Source: Lineus longissimus
Taxonomy: Eukaryota; Nemertea; Pilidiophora; Heteronemertea; Lineidae
Direction of reading: 5' to 3'
DNA length: 64,000 nucleotides
NCBI RefSeq assembly: GCF_910592395.1
Contig: NC_088318.1
Location: 16,864,349-16,928,348 of the forward strand
In this document: in pieces, positions 1 to 10,590 of the stretch
How the letters are laid out: the number at the start of each line of letters is the position of its first letter
Numbering within the stretch: position 1 is the stretch's first letter
Position numbers and translations under genes: made by a program
The notes under the pieces: generated by a model
Database searches by the model: none
What the model was told of the DNA's origin: nothing
Seen by the model: only the letters and a program-made list of their open reading frames with translations

Positions 1-1196
1 AACTTGGCGTAAATCTTGGCCTATTGGCATTAAAAAAAATCTGACAAGCTTCTTCAGCGACATGAAATAGGTCTGAGCACGTGTGCAGTACACTCCCGCG
101 CGTTTAGGAGTGTGTTTCGAACTACACTTAAGAGCTTGTCCAATTAAAATGAACTCCTATGGTCCCTGCATTCTGATTTTGAAAAAGAACAAACAATACT
201 TAGGGATGGAAGTTACATTGTTTGATTAAACAACTCGTATTTCCTTTCCGTGCAACCGAAAAAACAATTAGACAGGGACGATTTTTAAGTCTTTCCGTTA
301 CAACAGCAGTCATTGTGTTCAGTTGGGACTTAACATTTGTCCAAGAAACAGAATGTAGTTTGGGGAGATAGGGAAGCCTACCAGCAATAACGATAACAAT
401 TGTTAGCCTTGATCTAATCCATCCCTTTCGACTTAACAAATAGAACGGCCATAACTTCTTCCAAAGTACCTGTATATATTCAAAGATCAAAATTGATTCC
501 TTTGTTTCCGGTTACTTTATTACTTTATTCATTTGAAACTACATGTATCACACTTTCCTAAAATACATTTTGCAAACTATGGCACGAAGTTGTTTTACTT
601 CTAAATTGAAAGCAAAATTGATATCAAATAAATATATCATGATATATTTAGTTGTTATCAATATCAATAGATAAAAAACAACGAAGTAGATATTTGTACA
701 TTACGTGCTGTGAGCATGTGCATCACTCCGTTATAAAATTATCAGATGTATGGGTGTACATGTACTTTAAACTAGGATTGAAGCAGTTGCGACTTGTACA
801 TGTACATGTACACAGGCAGTCTTTTTGCGAGTGCTCGGACGGGCGACAGCGGCACCTCAAAAAAAATCTCAAAAAAGTTGAGGCCTTAAGACGCCCGGCG
901 TAATTCTTTTCGTTTATGGAGGGTGCCATCAGTTTCAACACCCAAAGCTTGTCTTTTTCAAATATTCATGAGGCTACATCGCATAAACGTATCGACGGTC
1001 ACCATTCTTGTCTACCATTACAGTGCAATCTCTATCATTGGTCTCTGTCTGTGTAGGAATACCTGTTTGGTGGTACCATGGTCGAAGCTGGTAGTGCATA
1101 CTTTAATGAACTGCCGCAGTTCTGTGTAGGCCTGTTCAAGTATAATTTCACTTAGAGCTATGATATCTGATGTTTCTGATTCAGAACAGATGAATG
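1..1196. other. Intergenic / 3' flank of the TIR gene
   Basis: No supported gene. The open frames here are short, lack conserved motifs, and several begin at non-ATG codons. AT-rich tracts and a TG/CA-rich stretch of ACATGTACATGTAC type near 790-815 are visible. On the minus strand, TTTATT near 518-532 could be the polyadenylation signal of the gene ending at 1197, but it lies about 670 bp past the stop, so this is weak. Confidence 0.6.
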
Positions 1197-4100
1197 TTAC
1201 TTTTCCGCTTCATCAAGTTCCTCTATTGCACTAGTGAGGGCGCTGAAGTCAGTGAATTCCTGGAATTGTATTGAATATAGGTTCTTTGTAACGTAACTAT
1301 AATAGAAATCTGGCGCATCTCTCTTCATTTTCTGGAGGAAGCTGATCTGACGTCCAGTTAGTACACCCATTCGGTTTCTGAAGAAGAAAAAACGCGGAAC
1401 ACCTTATAAACTTAATTTACTGAAAATGCTTTACGCCAGCACAAATTTCTTTGCATGGTAATGTAGGCCTGCCAGTGCAAGCCAGTGCAAGATGTGTTCA
1501 GTGCTGGTGCTGTCAGTAGACTGAATCTGATTGGCCATAGCGATCACTAATATGGGATGTGATCACGTGATGTGACGTCACCGCGGTATCCTCATTGCTG
1601 CCAGTGTAAGCTTCCATGTTTTGACGTCACTGTACATTGCGCAGTGTATAATCAGACTGAAAATGGCCGCGACAACCGATTCGTACTCATTTTCGGGATG
1701 AATTACAAAACAATTGTCGTTTGAAATAAATTTATGTCAAAATCGTTTAATGTATCATTTTAACAATGTCATAAACGTTCGAGTGATGGAGGGCCTAAAA
1801 AGTATATAAAACCGGGCCAGAACCACCTCATCAAATAAAGAATTCCGGTCCTAGCTACATCGAGATTGAACAAGTGTAGCTAGTCCCGGGAGCGAATTTG
1901 TTTTCCTGAACCTTTCGGGCAGTACAGTGTACATTTGTACAGAGGCTTTCAGCCAATCAGATTTCGACAAATATAAGAGCAGTTGGTAGGGCGCTCGTCA
2001 GAAATGGCAGAATACGATGTTCGATCCAATGGTTGCGAGTTCGAATCGGGTTGTGGACAACATTTTTCTTTTTGATTGGCTGAGAACCTGTGTACGAATG
2101 TACACTGTACTGCCCGAAAGGTTCAGGAAAGAAAAATTCGCGTCCCGCGAGTGTAGTCACGTGGAGAAGGAAATTAATCTAATGTACGATCAGTATGTGA
2201 AATTGGTGAGGTGAAATATATTCAATTAATCACGCCATTCATTACGGTGTTTCTTTTAGTATTTTTTTAAATTACATCGAGAACTCTATCGCCGCAAGGC
2301 TTTTTAAAAACGCCCCGATCACATGCAGGCCTACCTGTTTATGCCATGAGACTCCATCCACGAGGTCACATCCTCATCGCTCCAGTTCCTTGGGCTGCTC
2401 CTGACCCGAGGCGTTCGTGCTCTCTCTGTGACGGGGTGTACAGGTGGCGTCACTGTGGAGGGCTCATGCTGTTCGGTAATGAAGGCTTGGTGTGGCGGAA
2501 CATTCAATGGTGACCCCTATGGAGTGAAGTAGAAGTATTATAGTGTCTATCACACGCGAGTCATTCTGAGAAGGGCGGATGCGAAACAATCATTAGCTCA
2601 CCATAATCGAAGATGACCTAGGTTTGTAATGAGGCTATAGGTACATACCTAAGTGAAACCTTCAAAACCACTGGTCATGTTTTTGTGAAAAGAGTCTACT
2701 GAAATCCAGTTTGTTTTCATCATACCGTCAATATGTTTTTCTCCTGTTTCATTACCAAATGTGACCCGTTCTAGCAAAACCAGTCGCATGTCGCTAATAA
2801 GATGAGCCTAGGATTACACTTGGAGATAATAGAAGAAATTGATGTCATCAGACTTCACAAAAGGCAGACAATAGTGAAATGAACAAACAGTCCGTCTCAA
2901 CCTGCCAAGCTCAGAGGGACATGCGACTGGTTTTGCTGGAACGGGTCACAAATTATTTTTTAGCATGACACAATGGGTCAACTCGGGGCTCTACTTTTTG
3001 CCCCCCCCCTTCGGAGGTCGCACTTTTCCTTGTTGGTCGAAAAACAACTGTCCTTTCAAAACGGCGACAGTTTATTCATACTGGCGCTTATTCCATTGCA
3101 TAAAAACTTTCTAATTCCTTCTTCAACAAATCACGCAACAATACATGCAATAAATGTGTTTAACTAATTCGAGGACTTCGTATTATGTATATCGCAAAAA
3201 CCTGCCCTATAGTACAGACTGGGTCATCAGGTTGACTTGTCCTTTACATATTTAAAAGTACTTGCAAGTACGAAACAAAGACCCAAGACCCAAGACCTAC
3301 AAAACAGTGACCCCATACTACAAAACAAAGACCCCTACTACAAAACAAAGACCCAAATACAAAACAGAGACCCCGACTACAAAACAAAGACCCAAATACA
3401 AAACAGAGACCCGACTACAAAACAAAGACCCAAATACAAAACAGAGATCCCGACTACAAAACAAAGACCCAAATACAAAACAGAGACCCCTACTACAAAA
3501 CAAAGACTCAACTGCAAAACAAAGACTCTGCTACAAAACGAAGACCCTCCATAAAACTGAATAACGATGGAACCCCATGTGTCAAGTAAGTAGGTTTCGG
3601 GCAACTTGGGTTTTTGGAACACCCTTTATAGGCAAGCTTACTTGTAGTTTCCCTTTGTTCCCCAAAGCCTTTATCAGATCTGTCATCTTCTCCTGAAATG
3701 CGTCGTCGCTTGTGATGTCATAGTACATCTTGGTGCCCCTGAGAAAACCCAGCCACCCATCGGGCTTGTACTTGTTCTGAACGACGATGGGGATGATCTC
3801 CTTTTTCTGGTAGTAGGCGTATTCTGCTTCTGTATTGTGGAAGAGAAAACACGAATCAAGACAAAAAGCAGGGCTTCTCCCCCGGCCCCATCTAAAACCA
3901 ATCGGCGGCAGGATCCGCTAAGACAGAAATGCCTATTACACAATAGCTGATGCAGGTTATAAGATCAAACAAATCGAAAACTACAGATCTCAGCTTTGGG
4001 AGTTATTAAAAATCAAAAGTAGGTTATGTTTGTAGGTCACCTAGAACTAGCTGAGCTTGGTCCCTACCTGATCTACAGTTCTGGCTCTCCTTGTACTTCT

Positions 4101-7100
4101 GCGACATGCACATAAGGACGGCGTCGGACATCTCCACTGCTCTGGCCATGGTTTCAATGGTCGACCCCTGCATGTGATCCACATCCATCCATACGTTGTA
4201 GCCATTGGCCCGGAGTGTGGCCCTCATCTTCAGGGCAAGCGGTTTCGCCTCCCACTGGTAGCTGACCATGATGTGCGATTGGCCTTCTGAAGGTTGATCT
4301 GAATTCACCATCGAACGATTGGTTAGAAGGAAAATATCAAAGTTAAAAGGATATACATGTATGCAATGACAAAGAAGGGCATGGGAATATAGTGGTCTTG
4401 TAGCTGACCATGACATGCGATTGACCTTCTGAGGGCAGTGTTTTGAATCAACGTGGTCAAAGATTAGACTTTCCCGTATTATTTGTGACACTTCTCTCGT
4501 CCATGGAAAAGATACTCTATGATGACATACATGTTATGATATAAATAGATATGGTTAAAATTCACAATCCCCGATCGAAAATGACGTTGTTTGATCGCAT
4601 TCACCTAAAGATCCATTTAAAAAGCCATTTATTTCTTCAATTGATGACCTTTTCTTGGGCCGTGATCGGAGATGGTAAACCCGTTCTCAAAACTGAAGTA
4701 AAAGCATAACAATCATCAAGAAATAGGGTAAGACTGAGTCCCAAGGGGAATACAGTTTCATTCACACTGGCCTACAAAGATGCTCTGAAATACGGTACAA
4801 TCTTACCCAGTGTTGAATGATGCTGAAGTGAGTCGCGGATGGTCCACAGTATTCCATTGGCGACCTTCTGGCTTTTGGGGTCAAGGTCATTGACACCTAT
4901 CTGCTCAAAATACACCATGGCTTCCGTGTTGTTCTTGAGTTGCTCCTGGTTGGTCTTGTCGAAACACAGCGACCAGAGCACTTTGAGGGATTCTGGAATT
5001 GGAAAAAGTATAGATCGCAGCTTCTGAAGGTAATGATAACAGAATATTTGTCAGTCGCAATGTTCATGATGTGATAATTATATATAAGTTGACCAAAAGA
5101 CATAGTAAGCATTTATAATCTGATCGATCTGAAATAAACAATGGGCATATCATGGCAGATTATGATTAAAATATCCGACGAAAATGTCATATACCTAGTC
5201 TCTCCCGAGGAGACGCATCAACCTGGGCTGCTTCAAGTAGGACATCCATGGCACCGCATTCGGCGATCACCCTCTTATTGGAGTCATTCACCGAGAGACG
5301 GCCGAGACCTGAAGAAAGATATCAGTGAAAACATTTTCCAGAACGAATTCCAATAGAGTAGACATAGCAATACGAGGATAGCAGCAATCAAACTTCTATC
5401 TATCATAAAGAAGGGGTTGTCCTTATTCAAGCCAGAATACAAGTCTTGTGTTTCTGGTTTCACGGGCAACTAAAATGGATGGGGGCACGCAGTTTCTGAA
5501 TATCAACTAAGTCAGCTACCATTACCGTCACGGGGCGCTTTTTGCCCGAGCTTCAATGACCATAGCTTTTGTTGAGGGATTCTGAAGAAATGCTACAACC
5601 GAGAGTTAATCCAGCTAAAGGAACCAGCCATAGAACCTTTTACAGTACGAAGGACGCTGTGAAAACAATCGGGAAGGGGTAACCTTGGGCGAAGAGTTAT
5701 CCGACGTGCATTGAGTATCACCAGCATTCCACGTTTGTTTACGTGTAGTCGTCACCTACCCTTTATAAAAGTCGTCACTTACCCTTTATAATCTCGAGTT
5801 TCGTCCAGCCATCCGCCCCACGTTCCGTACCATCCGTCACAGCCTTCTTCAACTGGTCTATAAAGTGCTGTATAGGTTTTCGCTTGGCCAGGAATATCTC
5901 GCTCTGCTTCTCATCGGCAAGATACGCCACGCAAAGAAGGGCGATCCGCTCGACGAATTCGGTGGAGGACTCCAAGTAGTTGAGACAGGCGTCCACCGCC
6001 CCAACCTCTTGGAGGCGTTTGCGGTTGTCGTCGTGCATGGAGCAGTTGTAGAGAACGTTGATAGAGTAGGTCAACAACATCTGAATGGAAATGAAAGCAA
6101 ATCTTTAACTTCGCTTGTAGCGGAACGTTTATCTAAACACGGTTGGATTTGAAAAAGACGAAATACTTTTTTGTGGTTTCTCAGTTGTCATTAGGTTAGT
6201 TATTCATTTAAAGTGGCCTGCAAACAACACTATCTGCCATCGAAAGTAAGCAATGAGTTTTAAGCTTTTGACCGACGTGACTGGACCGACAAGAAAGCTA
6301 CTACTACCGATGTGTTAAACTATTATGGAGAACAGGTAGATTATGTGCAGGTGAAAAGAAGAACTAAGTTTTGAAATGAAAGCAATCTGAAAATCTACAC
6401 GAGTAGCTACATGTATAGTCCGAAGAATGCATGGACTGATTATGAGAGTTCCATTAGTGATTAGTTGCGATCCACTCATTTTAAAACTTCTCTACTCTAC
6501 ACCCCTTCCCTCAATCAGAAATTGTACGACTCCCCTCTGTAGGGACGAATCAGAAGTCCTCTATAACGCGTACTCATTGCAGGATGCATGATAGAAGACT
6601 TACCATTGGCCAATACAAACAGGAAGTCTCTCAATTCTTATTGAGGAAAGTCGTGAATTCAATTGAAATCAAAGCACTTACACCCACGGCATCCTTATTG
6701 GCGGGCACATTCTTTACCCTTTTCACGAACCAGACGATCAGCTCCAGCAGGCCAGGCTCCTCCGACAATCGCTTCAAAAATTCTTCATGGACATCGGAAC
6801 CGTTGATAAGAATCGTGTAAATATTTCCAACGACGACCACGCCTATTTCGGGTGCTGTGAACCCCTCGGTAAAAACATGGAACAGAATTTCAAGAAGTTT
6901 CTTGAAAGTCCGGAAGATAGAAGGAAACTCCACAACCTGTTGGTAGACATCATTCATGAATGAATATTCGGATAGGAGTGCACCGCCGACAAAGTAAGGT
7001 GCTCTGCGTAATGCATCAAGTGCATTGATGAAGTCCATGTCATCAAGTATAAAACCAACGTCAGGAATACAACTTTCAGGAATTCTGTTGAATTTCTTCG

Positions 7101-10100
7101 CGAGATACGGTAGATGTTTGGTTTTAAGTTGTTCCAATATGGCATTCTGATCCCTTGAGTCCTTGTGGATCAATTTCTGTCTGGGTCTCCTGCCGTTGCG
7201 TTCCTTGCTGCTGATACTAAGATTGGAAGCGAGAGTTTCTTGCTGGGCCATCACAAGATCTTCGTATTGGTCATGGCGTACCCCGAAGGTCCCCCAAGGG
7301 ACAGGTGATCGGGATCGCGTGCCAGGCCTTCGAGAAGCACGGCGTAGATCAGGTCTTGGCGATTTTGGGCGTGATGGTGGGTGAGGAGAGAGAGCAAGAG
7401 CTCTATTATCACCTGTCTCTTGTGTATTGTCAGGTCTTGGAGATCTTGAGTGAGATCTTGATCGTCTATCATTCGAGCATGGCTTGCTTGCATCCAGTAA
7501 CGGAGACGGTGACCTAGATCGTCTCGGAGATGAAGATATTCCCAGTGCAGGGGTTTGCCTTTGTGAAGGAACAGGGGAAGGATCCCTCCGAGGTGATGAA
7601 AGATATGGTGTGGTTGGACCCGGGATTCGAGTAGGTTGTGGGGATGGAGAGCGCGGTGATTCACCTTGTGACATTGGCCGGTCATAGGGTGATGCCATCA
7701 ATCTGTCACTCCTCCGTTGTCGACCTGGAGAAGGGGATCTTGAGTCAGCCCGAGGTGACAATGAGCGTGGAGATTTAAAGGCTTTCTCCCGGGGAGATAA
7801 TGACCTGTGCCGCTTGGCCTTTCGCCGTTCGCGTGATCGTGACCGTCGAGTACTAGATACAGGCCGTCGGAGTGGATCTGAGTCTGGGCTTAGACAAGGT
7901 GTCATAATAACCAGAGGTGTCGGTGTCGGCGACCTCGATCGTCCTACTGAAACGTCCATTCCGACTGAGACCTCCTCCGGTGTTGGTCCCGTAACTATAA
8001 TTAGTGAGGGTGTTGGAGATCGAGATCGCCTTTTGGTGACTTCTTGCTCTTGTCGCTCTGCCTGTTGTATTGGAGCTGGTGAGATAATCACAATGCCTGC
8101 AAGCTCATAAGGTGATGAAGTTCTCTGACACTTTGCTGTCTCTTGTTCGTGATCAGTGTCCAGTTCCTCTCTCTTCCTCTCAGTCTTGATCTCGGTCATA
8201 TCCTCGCTACTGGTCCTGTTTATATTCGCCTCTCCGATCGGAATTGAGTCGAGTCCGGAAAGATTTTGGACATTTTCGATTCGTTGCATACAAAGCTCTC
8301 GATTTGCGTCGTTAATTCTGTCTGTAGCCTTTTGTACCTTCTGCGCCAAACTGTCAAGTGCACCAAGGTGATCAGAAACATCACTGCTTGTCTCGACGGC
8401 ATCGTTGACCTCATGATGTTTGGTTGGCGTAGGCGTCAATACCTCAGTGATGTGTTCTACTCTGGCGACGAAATTTGGTAGGTCATCGATTTTTGGTGAA
8501 TCAGACTCCCCTTCTTTTCGTTCTCGCTGAACCTGAGTTTGCTGATCAAGGTATTCATTCGACACAACAAAACGACCAAGACGGCCGGAAAAATCAAGGA
8601 AGGCATCCGAGGAGTCTTTCTGAGGGGACGTCATGTCACTCGTGGCAGGTGCTGTGGCGGGCGCAGTCGCTGCAGGATGCGCATGAGATTCTGTTGAATC
8701 ATTGGCTGCTTTCGGAAAAGATAATTCCCCCAAATCGGAATCTTTAACAAAAGGTATTGGAACTGACCAAAAACTGATATCACCGAAGAGATTTCCTTGT
8801 ACATTTTTGTCATCCTCTTCATTCCTTGCTCTTCCACTGTCCCTAGGTTGCTCATTTGTCTCCACCAATGGGGCTTGCCTATCAAAAAAACGAAGTTTTT
8901 CGTATTCACGCGTCGAAGATTCTGAGATCGTTCTTTCGGGAATGATTGGTTCAGTGTATTCAGATTGCGTCCGGTCATCGCTGTTGGGTGTGGTCTCAAG
9001 TACCTGTTTCTGCAGCTCCGGATTAGTAGCTCCTCCAGTTATATTCTGACCACGCTCAGCAGTTCCTTGTTCGGGGCTTACTGTCTTAATAGTAGTGCTT
9101 GTTGCTCTGAATCTCATGCGTTGGGCGTACTCAAAGTGTGCGGGCTTATTTTTGCTGTCTTTGCTGACATCATCAGGTAAAGTTTGTACGTGGTGGCTAT
9201 GTTCATCCTGAGAAGAGCCAGTTTCATTGCTGTAGCATGGTGGAATTAGATTAGACTGACTCAAGGTGATTGTCGAGTTATCGCTGTTGTTTGTGCCTGT
9301 TTCAACCACAGCCTGATCAGCCACTGGGCTTCTCAAAAAGGAAGTTGTCCGTTGATTTGAAAGTTCAATCAAGCTGGAAACGTGCTCCGCCGCCGTACTT
9401 GTGACATAAGCTGCCAGGCTCTCTTGCATGACGCTCCTTGCATGTGCTGTGTCAATCTCCATTTGGCTTCGAACCGACTCATCAGGTCTAATATCATCAC
9501 TGGGTGACATGTCTGCAGAAGTGTCACTATCAGAGTCCGTCTTCTTTGCCAGTCCTGTTCTCATCAAGAAGGAGGGGCTCTCCATTCGACATGCCATGGG
9601 AGAAGCCGCCTTCAGAAATCGTCGCGGTGAATGGCCTAACAAGTCTCCGTCTTCGATTCGCGGAGGATAAGATCCGACAGGCTCAGTCCGTACCATTTCA
9701 CCAGTTTCATCTTGTTTGAACAAAGTAGGGATAACTTCAGGTCCCATTACTAATTGATCGAGCAGGCCCGAGGCGACTTGATGTACCATGGAACCCGTCT
9801 CGTCTGCCTCTACGATGGTTTTAATGACCTCATCCAGCTCTTCTTCATTTATGCTGGAATTATCGGAGTCTACAGCTAGTAATTGAAATGGGCTTGCTTG
9901 TTGTCCAGTGATACCCGCGACTTTTGTGACGCCGTTTTCTGCTCTACTGGTGAAATCCGATGTATTTTCTTTCGCTTTCATTTGGAGCAGGGGTACACTC
10001 TCCGGCGGTTTCCCTGTGGACATCCGTACAAATGCTGCTTTATCCAAAGTGTGCAAATCGACGCTTCTGCCTAATGAGTCGTCGCTGTCTGAAAACTCCG

Positions 10101-10590
10101 ATTTGTAACCTAAGTATCCATCGCCTTCTGAGCTTTCAGACTTGTAACCTAAGCAGCCTTCGCTGTCCGGACTTGGCGAATGCGACTTGCAACCGAGGGA
10201 CTTGTCTTTATCTTCTTGAGGAGAAGCAGGACACATTTTCCGTAACACCGGAGACATTGACCCAGTGTTTATCCTGCCTGCACTAATAGCAGAATGTGTG
10301 GAACTAGAATCCGTTTCGCCTTTCACTGCGCCAGTTTGCAGTCCGTTGGTCACTGTTTCTTCAATGCGACTCCCATTCTCTCCAATCACGTCAGAAGAGG
10401 CTCCCGCCTCCATGCTCTGTTTTATATCATCAAGTAAACGCTTCGTTGCTGGGCAACCGACAGCTTCTTCTTCTTCGACTTCTTTCGTGACGAGTGCGGC
10501 TTGCAGGAGTGGGGGAACACCAAGGTCAAGCAGGTCCAAACTTCTACGCTGTAGATTTTTGACGGTTTCTTCATCTAATAACCTTTGCAT
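1197..10590 (-). CDS. SR-rich / armadillo / TIR / SAM-like multidomain protein (probable TIR NADase)
   Basis: Eight exons, read from high to low: 6682-10590, 5783-6080, 5195-5308, 4807-4992, 4068-4298, 3642-3829, 2335-2516, 1197-1377. All junctions are GT-AG, phases agree, and the total is 5289 nt (about 1762 aa plus TAA). Residues 1-1145 are mostly disordered: four LGYKS-type repeats near 128-172 and an SR/SP-rich block at about 850-1095 (RRSRSPTP, RSLSPR, PRRSRSPSP). Residues ~1149-1503 are armadillo-like helices. Residues ~1508-1640 form a TIR domain starting HIMVSYQW. Its CRSEAEYA segment puts Glu1580 at the NADase position, 13 residues before the proline of IIPIV, the same spacing as SARM1 E642. 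The codon of that Glu is split by an intron (g|aa). The C-terminus (WSDEDVTSWMESHGIN, then LTGRQISFLQKM) is SAM-like. SARM1 has ARM-SAM-SAM-TIR; here the SAM-like part follows TIR. Start: first ATG of the large exon. The frame stays open back to a possible acceptor at 10650-10651, so an upstream exon may extend it. Confidence 0.82.
1883..2151. mobile_element. Palindromic element with a tRNA-like core
   Basis: Terminal inverted arms: cccgggagcgaatttg, ttttcctgaacctttcgggc and the following bases (about 1885-1962) pair with about 2065-2150 on the opposite strand. Between them is a tRNA-like core at 1976-2050 with a box-A-like gcagttggtagggcgctc and a box-B-like gagttcgaatc (2037-2047). It sits in the last intron (1378-2334) of the TIR gene. 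A degraded copy is at 13580-13749. Looks like a non-autonomous DNA element that has captured or evolved a tRNA-like sequence, or a SINE inside a foldback. Confidence 0.6.
3278..3560. repeat. Short tandem repeat, ~14-19 bp units (CAAAACAAAGACCC)
   Basis: Imperfect tandem array of ctacaaaacaaagaccc alternating with aatacaaaacagagacccc, about 15 units. It lies in the intron 2517-3641 of the TIR gene. The long open frames through it on both strands come from the repeat period and are not coding. Confidence 0.85.
4400..4438 (-). pseudogene. Duplicated fragment of the TIR exon start
   Basis: Nearly identical to 4257-4293, the start of the TIR-encoding exon. On the minus strand it would read PSEGQSHVMVSY, against PSEGQSHIMVSY in the real exon, and then diverges at once into non-TIR sequence. 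It is a relic of a local exon duplication inside the intron just upstream of the functional exon. It retains CAG before the coding part, so it could act as a decoy acceptor. Confidence 0.6.
5748..5790 (-). repeat. Tandem duplication of a 5' splice site
   Basis: gtcgtcacctaccctttataa is followed directly by gtcgtcacttaccctttataa. On the minus strand this doubles the donor of exon 5783-6080: proximal GTAAGT after ATAAAGG, distal GTAGGT about 24 bases on. Both copies carry the exon-end sequence. The proximal site keeps the frame used here; use of the distal site would insert about 23 nt and shift the frame. Confidence 0.65.

Noticed and set aside
1976-2051. Functional tRNA gene
   Set aside because: Box-A and box-B-like sequences exist but no acceptor stem or cloverleaf can be formed, and it sits in an inverted-repeat element with another copy elsewhere.
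3237-3564. Overlapping long open frames on both strands (about 100 aa)
   Set aside because: Entirely produced by the 14-19-bp tandem repeat; no start context or domain.
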